Below, piece by piece: positions 45,976 through 54,612 of a stretch of DNA of 64,000 bases. Location: assembly GCF_019308285.1 (NCBI RefSeq), contig NZ_WWEM01000017.1, forward strand, positions 124,001-188,000, written 5' to 3'. The translations under genes and the position numbers were made by a program. A model generated the notes under the pieces. It saw only the letters and a list, made by a program, of their open reading frames with translations. It ran no database searches and was not told the origin of the DNA. Every line of letters begins with the position of its first letter. Positions within the stretch are counted from its first letter, which is position 1. This DNA comes from Flavobacterium quisquiliarum (GTDB lineage: Bacteria > Bacteroidota > Bacteroidia > Flavobacteriales > Flavobacteriaceae).

Positions 45976-45998
45976 TTATTTATTTTGAAAACCTTTTT

Positions 45999-46571
45999 AT
46001 GAATAATCCTGAACAATTTTTAAGAAACCATGTAGAAAAAGTTGTCCCTTTGACAGATGAAGAAGCTTCATTCATTGTTTCTCATTTTAAACTGGAAACA
46101 TTTAAGAAAGGTCAATTTATTATTGAAGAAGGAAATGAAGTTCACAATGTATATTTTTTGTTAGCGGGACTTGTAAAGTTGGTTTATGAAGATCAAGATG
46201 CTAAAAAACATATTGTTTCATTTGCCATGGAAGATTGGTGGGAAACCGATTTTCAGGCTTTTTACACGCAAAGCAAAGCCACATTGTTGTTAGAATGTAT
46301 TGAAGACACGATTGCATATAGTCTTTCATTTGAAAACTTCGAGAAGCTTTGTAATGACTTGCAGAAAATGGAACGTTTTTTTCTTCGAAAATCAATAGCT
46401 GGGCATATTGGTTCTCAAACACGAATATTATCTTTTTTGACTTCAAACGCAAGAGAAAGATACGAACAGTTGCTTCTTAAAAATTCCTCTCTTTTACAAC
46501 GTGTTCCTAAAACTTCTTTAGCTTCTTATTTAGGAGTTTCGCGCGAGACATTGAGCCGCCTTTTTATGTAA
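45999..46571 (+). CDS. Crp/Fnr-family transcriptional regulator
   Basis: The protein has 190 residues. The N-terminal cyclic-nucleotide-binding-like barrel (about 20-115) has FKKGQFIIEEGNEVHNVYFL and LAGLVKLVYED. The C-terminal helix-turn-helix is RVPKTSLASYLGVSRETLSR. The family cAMP-binding residues are not obvious, so the effector is unknown. It is a paralogue of the gene at 7404. A GTGA-N6-TCAC palindrome lies 12 bases after its stop, upstream of the RidA-like gene, and is a likely binding site. Confidence 0.85.
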   Translation: MNNPEQFLRNHVEKVVPLTDEEASFIVSHFKLETFKKGQFIIEEGNEVHNVYFLLAGLVKLVYEDQDAKKHIVSFAMEDWWETDFQAFYTQSKATLLLECIEDTIAYSLSFENFEKLCNDLQKMERFFLRKSIAGHIGSQTRILSFLTSNARERYEQLLLKNSSLLQRVPKTSLASYLGVSRETLSRLFM

Positions 46572-46583
46572 GGCTTGTAAATA

Positions 46584-46628
46584 GTGATATTTGTCACGCC
46601 TTTAAAAAATTTAGTCTGCTGATTTTTG
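46584..46628 (+). promoter_or_regulatory. GTGA-N6-TCAC palindrome and promoter box before the RidA-like gene
   Basis: GTGATATTTGTCAC (46584-46597) has the layout of the E. coli Crp half-sites. A box-like GATTTTTG ends at 46628, 37.5 bases after the palindrome centre, nearly the same spacing as in the first regulator's neighbour (36.5). The two sites share the core ATTTGTC. The box has GA in place of TA, so the promoter call is moderate. Confidence 0.5.
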
Positions 46629-46654
46629 CATCTGTTAATTTTAAAAATTTAAAG

Positions 46655-47044
46655 ATGGAAAAACGAGTAATAAATCCGTGGAAATGGCAGGATGCTAGAA
46701 ATTATGCCCAGGCAGTAGAAGTTACAAATGTTCAAGGTACGCTATATGTTTCTGGACAAACGGCAATAGACGACAATGGAATTTCAAGTAATGCCGATAT
46801 GAGAAGTCAGCTTTTACAAACATTAGAAAATCTGGAAAAAGTAATTTCTGATGCGGATTATGAATTAAAAAATATCGTAAGATTAAATATTTACACCACA
46901 GACAGTGCTTCGTTATTTGAAAATTTTGATGTTTTCCAAAATTGGATTCAGAAAAATGAGGTCAAACAATCCAGTACAGTTTTGGAAGTAAAAAGCCTTT
47001 TTGAAACTTTGAAAGTGGAATTGGAAGCAACAGTGATAAAATAA
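46655..47044 (+). CDS. RidA/YjgF-family protein
   Basis: The protein has 129 residues of the Rid family (QAVEVTNVQGTLYVSGQTAI start, then RLNIYTTD and the C-terminal VELEATVIK strand). RidA enzymes hydrolyse reactive enamines/imines made by PLP enzymes, using an Arg in an SRLP-type motif before the last strand. Here that place reads VKSLF, with Lys and no Arg, so the imine-deaminase activity may be absent; the alignment is by eye. It follows a Crp-type regulator with a palindrome between them, and a terminator follows. Confidence 0.85.
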   Translation: MEKRVINPWKWQDARNYAQAVEVTNVQGTLYVSGQTAIDDNGISSNADMRSQLLQTLENLEKVISDADYELKNIVRLNIYTTDSASLFENFDVFQNWIQKNEVKQSSTVLEVKSLFETLKVELEATVIK

Positions 47045-47056
47045 AAATCCAACAAA

Positions 47057-47084
47057 AAAGGCTGTTTCATACGAGACAGCCTTT
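47057..47084 (+). terminator. Terminator after the RidA-like gene
   Basis: aaaggctgt (47057-47065) pairs with acagccttt (47076-47084) around a 10-base loop. It lies between converging genes and may also serve the M16 peptidase transcript on the other strand. Confidence 0.8.
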
Positions 47085-47118
47085 AAAGACTAATAAAATA
47101 AAAATGTATTCTAAAGTT

Positions 47119-49932
47119 TTACTTTCCTGATTGGCTTTCAGGGTTCATAATAACTTCGACGCTACTAGAACTATCCAAAACGTGCTTACTAAACTGCTGA
47201 ATAGTTTTCTGATTAATTTTAGAAATTAGATTTTTATATTCCTCATCTGTTGAAAACGGAATCTGATTTAAGCTGTAATTGTATAAGGTTGTAGCCCAAA
47301 AAGAATTCGTTTTAAGCGATTCTTCTCTGTTTTTCAACAAAGCTTTTTTTATGTCTTCCAAATCATTTGCATTGACTGGATTCGATTTTAAATCGTTGAT
47401 TTCTTTCCAGACAATCTGCATTAATTTTTCCTGTTTCTCAGGATTACAGTCAAAAGTAAGGGCAAGGCTGAATGATGGTTTTGGAATCAATTCCAGATTA
47501 CCGCCAACGTTTACACCGTAGCTTCCGCCTTCTTCTTCTCTAATGGTCTGCAAGAAACGTTTAGAAAGCAATTCACCAATGATATACATTGTCATGGCAT
47601 TTTCTTTACTGTATTCTGTTTTTCCAGAAAGATTTAAGTAAACAGTGCTTTTTGCCACTTCCATAGGACGTTTGAAATGCACTATTGTTTTTCCTTTTTT
47701 AGGGCCAATATTATGATCTGCGAAAGTTTCTTTTACAGCAGGATTTGATTTTAAATTCCCAATATATTTTTGAATCATTTCTAAAGCACCTTCAGGAATA
47801 TTCCCAACAAAAACGAAAGTAAAATCCGAAGCATTTTTAATTCGGTCTCTATAAATATTCTCTGCTTTCTGCAAATCAATGTTTTGTAAAAACTTTTCAT
47901 CAAAAATAAAAGTTCTTGGATTGTGATTCGAATTGGCTAAAGCAACAGAATCTTTGAATGTATTTCCGTTGTCTTTTTTGATTGTTTCCAAACGGTTTTT
48001 ATACTGTTCCTTTAAGATGCTGAAAATGTTCGGGTCAAAGCGTGGCGCTTCAAAAGAAAGATACATCAATTGCAGCATCGTTTCGAAATCGGCTTTGTTG
48101 GAACTGCCTTGGAATCCCTGCGTATTTTCGCCAATAAAAGGAGCAGACTGTGCTACTTTACCTGTCAATTTTTCTTTTAAAGCAATATTATCAAAATTGC
48201 CTAAACCAGATGATCTTGCGATCGTTGTGGCGATCTCGGCAGAAGCTAAATCTTCTGTTTTAATTAAAGATTTACCGCCTTTAGAAAAAGCTGTCAATAC
48301 AACTTGATCTTGTGAGTAAGTTGTAGGCAATACAATTACATTAGCGCCATTTTCTAAAGTATATCCTTTTGCAGCTGTAATTCCCGGCACTTCAAATGTT
48401 TTTTTAATTGAGGCTGGTTTTAATTCTTTTGTAATTAAAGGTTCGTTATTCTCTTTTTTCGTGTAAGGTTCTAAAGTCTTGTTTTCGACTTTTTTCATTA
48501 CTTGAACAACAGATTCTTTCGTTGGAAAATTTACTTTATCCTCATCAGAACCAGTTACTAAAATGACTTGATTAGTTGGTTTCTGAATGGTTTTGACGTA
48601 AGCATTTATTTCGTCTAAAGTGATACTTTTGATAATGCCAACAATTAATTTATAATCATCTTCAGCAGAAAGAAAAGGTTTTGCTTTTAAGAAATAATTT
48701 GTCAGTTTATCCGACCAAGTGTCGTTGTCCACTTTATCTTTATTGCTTATAAAATCATCATACGAACTAATAAAAAGTTTTTTAGTTCTGTCCAATTCAG
48801 TTTGTGCAATTCCAAAACGTTTTAAACGTTCGGCTTCTGTATAAGCATCTTCAAAGGCTTCTAATGTTTTTCCTTTTTTGGCTGCAGCCGAAATATTAAA
48901 GGAAGTATTTAATCTTGAAATCGGTTCAAAATAGGTTTTCATTCCTAAAGAGGAGCTTTGGTTTTTCAAAATCAATTCTTTGAAACGGTTGTTTAGAATA
49001 CTGGTATAAAAAGAATTCATTACGTTTTTACGGCTCAGAATACTGTCTTTTACCAAAGGTTCATCCAAAACATATTGCAGTGTAATATTGGTTGATGAAG
49101 CTTCTTTATCAGATGCTGTTCCAAAATACAATTCATCGTGTTTTGGAATTTCAAAATAGGTGCGTGGCGCTGGTTTTTTTGCTAATGGAATTCCAGAAAA
49201 AATAGCTTTTACCTTTTGTTCCATTGCTTTTACATCAATATCTCCTACGATTATTACAGCTTGTAAATCGGGTCTATACCATTTTTTATAATAATTTCTC
49301 AGTTCAGGATATTTGAAGTTATTGATGATATTTAAATCACCAATAACGTCTCTTTTACTGTATTTCGAACCTTTATATAGAACAGGATCAGTCTGCATTT
49401 TTAAACGGAAACCGCTTGTACGGCGTGTTCTCCATTCTTCGCGGATAACGCCTCTTTCGGCATCAATTTCTTCATTGGTCAAAGAAAGAGAACCCGACCA
49501 GTCGTGTAAAACCCAAAGTGTAGAATCGATTAGTTTTTCGTTGGAAACAGGAACCGTGCTGATATTGTAAACCGTTTCGTCCTGAGCGGTATAAGCATTG
49601 ATGTCTTTTCCGAAACTTACACCGTTTTTTTCCAGCATTTTAATGATGCCTTTTCCTTTAAAATGTTCGGTTCCGTTAAACGCCATGTGTTCTAGAAAAT
49701 GCGCCAATCCGTTTTGATTGTCATCTTCTAAAATAGCGCCGACATTTTGAACAAAATAAAAACTCGCTCTATCTTTCGGCTCCTCGTTATGCAGAATATA
49801 ATAAGTTAGACCGTTTTTTAATTTTCCAGTCGTCACGTTTTTGTCCAGCGGAATCGTGGTTTTAAACTGCGAAAATGCGCCTTGAAAAGACAAGGCCATA
49901 ATCGCAATGATGATATTTTTTTTAGTATTCAT
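47119..49932 (-). CDS. M16-family (pitrilysin-like) metallopeptidase
   Basis: The protein has 937 residues with signal peptide MNTKKNIIIAIMALSFQGAF ending SQ, so it is periplasmic or further out. The zinc motif HFLEH (78-82) is intact, with the downstream Glu in the EIDAERGVIREEW helix near 160. Two M16 halves are present; the second (from about 520) lacks the motif, as usual. Such enzymes cut small peptides inside a closed chamber. It starts 11 bases after the GldF-GldG-like gene and ends the likely sus operon. It could degrade imported peptides. Confidence 0.92.
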   Translation of the reverse strand: MNTKKNIIIAIMALSFQGAFSQFKTTIPLDKNVTTGKLKNGLTYYILHNEEPKDRASFYFVQNVGAILEDDNQNGLAHFLEHMAFNGTEHFKGKGIIKMLEKNGVSFGKDINAYTAQDETVYNISTVPVSNEKLIDSTLWVLHDWSGSLSLTNEEIDAERGVIREEWRTRRTSGFRLKMQTDPVLYKGSKYSKRDVIGDLNIINNFKYPELRNYYKKWYRPDLQAVIIVGDIDVKAMEQKVKAIFSGIPLAKKPAPRTYFEIPKHDELYFGTASDKEASSTNITLQYVLDEPLVKDSILSRKNVMNSFYTSILNNRFKELILKNQSSSLGMKTYFEPISRLNTSFNISAAAKKGKTLEAFEDAYTEAERLKRFGIAQTELDRTKKLFISSYDDFISNKDKVDNDTWSDKLTNYFLKAKPFLSAEDDYKLIVGIIKSITLDEINAYVKTIQKPTNQVILVTGSDEDKVNFPTKESVVQVMKKVENKTLEPYTKKENNEPLITKELKPASIKKTFEVPGITAAKGYTLENGANVIVLPTTYSQDQVVLTAFSKGGKSLIKTEDLASAEIATTIARSSGLGNFDNIALKEKLTGKVAQSAPFIGENTQGFQGSSNKADFETMLQLMYLSFEAPRFDPNIFSILKEQYKNRLETIKKDNGNTFKDSVALANSNHNPRTFIFDEKFLQNIDLQKAENIYRDRIKNASDFTFVFVGNIPEGALEMIQKYIGNLKSNPAVKETFADHNIGPKKGKTIVHFKRPMEVAKSTVYLNLSGKTEYSKENAMTMYIIGELLSKRFLQTIREEEGGSYGVNVGGNLELIPKPSFSLALTFDCNPEKQEKLMQIVWKEINDLKSNPVNANDLEDIKKALLKNREESLKTNSFWATTLYNYSLNQIPFSTDEEYKNLISKINQKTIQQFSKHVLDSSSSVEVIMNPESQSGK

Positions 49933-49943
49933 TTTTTTGAATT

Positions 49944-52205
49944 TTATCTTCTATTTCTTCTTATAAGTATAAAAGCACCGCCTAATATGATCAATAATGG
50001 AAAGATTCCGATAAACAAAATTTTGTCAATGAAAACTTGATTTGAAGTAATCGTGATTTTTTTGTCGGTTTTTTGAGGACGAGTAGTATCAATTGGGAAT
50101 TGATAATTGCTGAACCAGCTGAAGATATCCGTTACAAATTGAAAAGTTCCAGATCCGCCACGGCTTAATTCGGCATTGCCCATAAAATCGGCATCTCCCG
50201 CAACAATTATTTTTTGTGTTTTACCATTGATGTTTCTGGTTAATGCAGCTACCAAAGGAATTTCTTTTGAAGAAGGCTGTTTCTTTAAATCTTCTGAAAT
50301 TGAAGTAATTCCTGCCTGAGATTCCCATGCTGGCTGCTTATTGGTTTTTAAAAGTGGCGTAACTTTAAATCCAGCATCTTTTGTTGTGGTAATACCACTG
50401 CTTCCTAAAAACGGAATTGGATTATTGATTTTGCTTAATTTGATTACTGTAGAATCAGCATTTTTTTGAAGTTCGGTTACTAAGAAATCAGGTGAATTTG
50501 TTTCACTTTCCTGCACTAAAGTCTGTTTTGTAAATCCGATTCCAAGTTTATCTGTAACTGCAGCTAAAGCTGAATTAGTTTCAGGTTCTGCCAAAAGCAT
50601 CAAGTTTTTGCCTTCATCAATATATTTAGTAATACGGTCGACAGCACCTTGACTTAATTGTGTTTTAGGATCTGCAATGATTAAAATAGTAGTTTCAGAA
50701 GGAATGTTCTGTGCATTAATATCAACAGAAATAACGTCAAATCCTTGATTGATTAATGAGTTTCTGAATGTTATTTCGTTAAATCCGGTTTTATAATTTT
50801 TATCTCCATTTTTTTCAATACTGCGTTCCATATTTCCAGTTGCAAATACAATTTTTACAGGATTAGAAACTAAGCGCTTTAATGAAGCGGAGATTTCTTT
50901 TTCAAATGGTACTTTAAATAAGTCATCAAACATTCTCAGGAAAGTCTTCTTTCCGTTATATTCTACTGTTCTGACCACTCTGTTTTGTTCTGGTCCTAAA
51001 TCGATAATTTTTTTGATTTCTGCTGGAGAATATAATTTTTTAAGTTTCATATTCTGCGACTCGACCATTTTTTCGGCAAGCTGTTTGTCGTTTAACCCTG
51101 GATTTTGGGCATACAAAGCTTCATTTGTTGAAGTGTCGTAATAATAAATGTACTCCATTTCTATTTGGGGCAAAAAACGGGTATATTTTGCAAAACTCGC
51201 AATATCAGAGTTTTGAGAGTATGGCATTGCCATATAATAATTAATGTCTAATAAGTTAACATAGGTCGTTATCTTAACAGGTCCTTCTATCTTATCAACA
51301 ACATCTAAACTACTTTTGGTTAATGTGTTGTCTTTATTTCTAGTCATATCATGATAGAAAGTAAGTGGCGCTCTAGAAGTAATATACCCAAGAGATAAGA
51401 CAGTAGCGATTAGCAAAGTGTATTTTAGAACTCTTTTTGATGCAGTCTGTGCATCTCTTCCAGTCTGTAGTTTATAAATACTCAATACAATAAAAAGACT
51501 GCTTACCAAAACAAAGTATAATACATCTTTACTGATAATTAATCCTTCGAGCATTTCGTTAGCACGCCCGGCGATCGAAAGGAAATAGGTAATATCTTTT
51601 ACGATTTCGACATCCTGCCAAAGTTTTCCAATAAAATTTAAACCTGCTAAAACTACCAGAGTACTAATAGCGGCTACAACTTGGTAAGAAGTCAGACACG
51701 ACATAAAAAGTCCGATTGCGGCATAAGTACAAACTAATAAATACAAACCAATTAATCCTGAAATGGCAAACTTAAGATCTAAATTTTCTATAGAAAAATA
51801 AGCAATACCAACTTGCAAGCCTAGAATTGCAATAAATAAAAGGCAGTAAGCGGCAATGGCTAAATATTTGCCCAATACAATATCTTTAATTCTAATTGGT
51901 GAAGAAAGGAGTAATTTGATCGAACCGCTGTTGATTTCACGGCTTACTAATCCCATTGTCAAAAGCGGTACATACAGATAAAGATAATTTTGCATTTCTG
52001 TATACAACCCACTGAAACCAGAAAAAATAATCTGTGATAAATTGTCCATACTTTGTCCAATTTTCTGTGCTTTTTCGAAACGTTCAATGGTATTGAAAAA
52101 TTTCCAGCTTGACTGGATTGAAAATATTACTAAAACCACCCATGCAACAGGCGAGTAGAACATCGTGTTGAGTTCTGTTTTAGCAATTCTATATATTGTT
52201 TTCAT
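49944..52205 (-). CDS. GldF-GldG-like ABC permease/substrate-domain fusion
   Basis: The protein has 753 residues. The N-terminal about 250 form an ABC-2-type permease with six TM segments (NTMFYSPVAWVVLVIFSIQS, SSPIRIKDIVLGKYLAIAAY), resembling GldF. A seventh TM (about 264-283) leads to a large extracytoplasmic domain (290-715) of the GldG type (VDKIEGPVKITTYVNLLDI, then a GIFT-like region), closed by a last TM near the C-terminus (FIGIFPLLIILGGAFILIRR). GldF and GldG are separate gliding proteins in F. johnsoniae; here they are one chain. The ATPase gene lies 15 bases upstream, so they probably form a complex of unknown cargo. Confidence 0.85.
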   Translation of the reverse strand: MKTIYRIAKTELNTMFYSPVAWVVLVIFSIQSSWKFFNTIERFEKAQKIGQSMDNLSQIIFSGFSGLYTEMQNYLYLYVPLLTMGLVSREINSGSIKLLLSSPIRIKDIVLGKYLAIAAYCLLFIAILGLQVGIAYFSIENLDLKFAISGLIGLYLLVCTYAAIGLFMSCLTSYQVVAAISTLVVLAGLNFIGKLWQDVEIVKDITYFLSIAGRANEMLEGLIISKDVLYFVLVSSLFIVLSIYKLQTGRDAQTASKRVLKYTLLIATVLSLGYITSRAPLTFYHDMTRNKDNTLTKSSLDVVDKIEGPVKITTYVNLLDINYYMAMPYSQNSDIASFAKYTRFLPQIEMEYIYYYDTSTNEALYAQNPGLNDKQLAEKMVESQNMKLKKLYSPAEIKKIIDLGPEQNRVVRTVEYNGKKTFLRMFDDLFKVPFEKEISASLKRLVSNPVKIVFATGNMERSIEKNGDKNYKTGFNEITFRNSLINQGFDVISVDINAQNIPSETTILIIADPKTQLSQGAVDRITKYIDEGKNLMLLAEPETNSALAAVTDKLGIGFTKQTLVQESETNSPDFLVTELQKNADSTVIKLSKINNPIPFLGSSGITTTKDAGFKVTPLLKTNKQPAWESQAGITSISEDLKKQPSSKEIPLVAALTRNINGKTQKIIVAGDADFMGNAELSRGGSGTFQFVTDIFSWFSNYQFPIDTTRPQKTDKKITITSNQVFIDKILFIGIFPLLIILGGAFILIRRNRR

Positions 52206-52220
52206 TTTTATATTTTTTAT

Positions 52221-53171
52221 TTAAGAAAGAATAGCGTTTTTAGATGGTGCTTTTTTAGATAATTGGGCAAAGATTTCGTCTAGTGAAACTTTTTCAAATT
52301 GAATTTCACGAAGTTTCCAATTTTTCTGAACGCTTAATGAGACGATTTTTTCAGCAACTTCCTGTGTACCACTGAAAGTAATCTGTACTTTTTTAGGAGT
52401 CAGGTAAACCGCTTCTGTAACTTCAGAAATTTCTTTGAAAGCCTCTACAGCTGGCGGATTTTCAAAACTAGCCGTTAATTTATCAGCTTCGATATAATTG
52501 TTAAAAGCGTCCAGCGTATCAGAAAAAACCATGTGTCCGTTTTCAATCATTTTGATATCCTGGCAGGTTGCCTGAACTTCAGAAAGAATGTGAGAAGAAA
52601 AGATTACGGCTTTGTCTTGTGCTATTTTCTTAATTAAATTTCGAACTTCTAAAATCTGGTTTGGATCCAATCCGTTTGTTGGCTCATCTAAAACGACTAA
52701 TTTTGGTTCGTGAATAATAGCCTGTGCAATTCCTACACGCTGTCTATAACCTCCAGACAAGTTTTTAATCAAACGGTGACTGAAATGTGAAATTCCGCAT
52801 TTTTCTTTTGCCTTTTCTACAGCATTTCTTAAATTCTCTTTTGGAACTAATCTTAACTGCGCACAGTGAATCAGATATTCATCAACCGTTAAATCCAAAT
52901 GAAGCGGTGGTGTCTGCGGTAAAAAACCAATTAGTTTTTTGGCTTCAACTGGGTTTTCTTTTAGGTTAATTCCATCAATATAAATGTTTCCTTTGGTTTG
53001 GTTTAGAACGCCGCAAAGAATATTCATAGTAGTTGATTTTCCAGCTCCATTAGATCCTAAAAGACCTAAAATCCTGTTTTCTTTAATTTCGAAATTGATA
53101 TTTTGAATTGCCCAATCCTTACTGTATTGATGCGACAAGTCCTCAACTCTTACAATAGTTGTTGTTTCCAT
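52221..53171 (-). CDS. ABC transporter ATPase, GldA-like
   Basis: The protein has 316 residues. Walker A is GSNGAGKST (39-47), the signature LSGGYRQRVGIAQA (near 139) and Walker B LVVLDEPTNGLDP (near 160), with the switch His in FSSHILSEV. A C-terminal extension of about 90 residues (EADKLTASFENPPAVEAFKE onward) is typical of GldA/ABC-2 exporters. It pairs with the permease gene 15 bases downstream. It follows susD by 61 bases, which suggests that transporter and importer are co-expressed. Confidence 0.9.
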   Translation of the reverse strand: METTTIVRVEDLSHQYSKDWAIQNINFEIKENRILGLLGSNGAGKSTTMNILCGVLNQTKGNIYIDGINLKENPVEAKKLIGFLPQTPPLHLDLTVDEYLIHCAQLRLVPKENLRNAVEKAKEKCGISHFSHRLIKNLSGGYRQRVGIAQAIIHEPKLVVLDEPTNGLDPNQILEVRNLIKKIAQDKAVIFSSHILSEVQATCQDIKMIENGHMVFSDTLDAFNNYIEADKLTASFENPPAVEAFKEISEVTEAVYLTPKKVQITFSGTQEVAEKIVSLSVQKNWKLREIQFEKVSLDEIFAQLSKKAPSKNAILS

Positions 53172-53232
53172 AGTGTTTTTTAAAATCGCAGGAATGAATT
53201 TTACACATTCATTCCTGCGTGACTTTTAATAT

Positions 53233-54600
53233 TTAGTATCCTGAATTTTGGGTTAAGAAGGGATTAGAACGAATAGCCGTTTCTGGGATTGGAAAAAGAC
53301 TGTCTGTAGAGGACCAGATTTTTCCTGTTGTAGCTCCAAGAACTTGATCTATTGTACCGCTTCTTTTAAGATCGAACCATCTGTGGCCAAACTCTCCGAA
53401 TAATTCGCGCTCTCTTTCCAACGAAATTAAAGCAGCTAATTGAGTTGGATCAGTCAAAGTAGTTGAAGGTAACAATGCTCGGTTACGAATAACATTGATA
53501 TCTTGCTGAGCACCTGTAATGTCATTTGATTTAAGTCTTGCTTCTGCTCTAATTAAATAAAGTTCTGCTAATCTCAAAACTGTAGAACGTTCAACAGGAG
53601 TTGAAACGTATGCATTTTTGTATTTTCTTGGCGCTAAAAACGTACTGCCGTTTGAGGCAACAACACTAATTGTCCAGTTTGTTTTTCTAGCATCGTCAGT
53701 TTCAAAAAGTGTATTTCCTTTTCTTAACATGTATGTTCCTGCGGTTGTAAACAAAGCTGCACCTTCATAAGTATAAGCTGTTGTAAAATAAGGGATTTGC
53801 AGAATAGCTTCCGTATTATCGGCAATAAAAGGGCTGTTTGCAGAAGTTAATCCTGTAATCATTTTATAATTTGCCGTCTGATTAATTACAGCTGTGGCAT
53901 GTGTTGCTGCATCACTCCATTTTCCTAAATAAAGGTTTACTCTTGCCAATAATGCTTCGGCAGCCCATTTTGTAGCTCTAATTCTTTGTGAATTGTAATT
54001 CGAATAATTTACAGGAAGATCAGCTGTGGCGGCAGTTAAATCAAGTACAATTTGATTGTAAACTTCCGCTTGAGTTGTGCGTGGTGCCAAAGCAGATTGA
54101 TCAACATTTGTAGTAAGTACCAAAGGAACATCGCCCCAAATATTGGTCAAATAGAAATAACAGTAAGCTCTTAAAAACTTAGCTTCAGCAATCCAGCGTG
54201 GAGTTTTGGTAGGAGTTAGTGTTTTGCTTGCATTAATTCCTTCTATTACGCTATTTGCATTATAAACAGTTTTATAAAGTTCTGTCCACATGCTTCCTGT
54301 TGTTCCATCATTTTCAGGAATTTCGTTAGTAGTATAAACGTTTTCCAATTGTGTTTTAAGAATAAGTTCATCTGAAGTTTCTCCTAAAACATAATGTAAT
54401 GAACTGTAAAAAGTACTGGTAACCATACTTTGATAGATTCCGTTGACAGCAGCTTCAGCAGTTGGGTCAGAAGCATAAATGGTAACAGAAGATAATTCAT
54501 TGCTCGGAAGGTCAACATTAAGCATTTCTTCACAGCTCGTTAATCCAAGTAAAAGAAAAAACGAAAATATATAGGTGTATTTTATTGAAGTATTTTTCAT
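53233..54600 (-). CDS. SusD/RagB-family surface lipoprotein
   Basis: The protein has 455 residues. Lipobox LTSC places the acylated Cys at residue 23. SusD-type helical repeats follow (WIAEAKFLRAYCYFYLTNIW, EALLARVNLYLGKW) and the family C-terminus ELFGEFGHRWFDLKRSG to FPIPETAIRSNP. It forms the lid over the SusC barrel and captures the substrate outside the cell. It starts 12 bases after susC. The ligand class (glycan or peptide) is not visible; no glycosidase genes are nearby. Confidence 0.92.
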   Translation of the reverse strand: MKNTSIKYTYIFSFFLLLGLTSCEEMLNVDLPSNELSSVTIYASDPTAEAAVNGIYQSMVTSTFYSSLHYVLGETSDELILKTQLENVYTTNEIPENDGTTGSMWTELYKTVYNANSVIEGINASKTLTPTKTPRWIAEAKFLRAYCYFYLTNIWGDVPLVLTTNVDQSALAPRTTQAEVYNQIVLDLTAATADLPVNYSNYNSQRIRATKWAAEALLARVNLYLGKWSDAATHATAVINQTANYKMITGLTSANSPFIADNTEAILQIPYFTTAYTYEGAALFTTAGTYMLRKGNTLFETDDARKTNWTISVVASNGSTFLAPRKYKNAYVSTPVERSTVLRLAELYLIRAEARLKSNDITGAQQDINVIRNRALLPSTTLTDPTQLAALISLERERELFGEFGHRWFDLKRSGTIDQVLGATTGKIWSSTDSLFPIPETAIRSNPFLTQNSGY

Positions 54601-54612
54601 GTCTTTTTAGCT

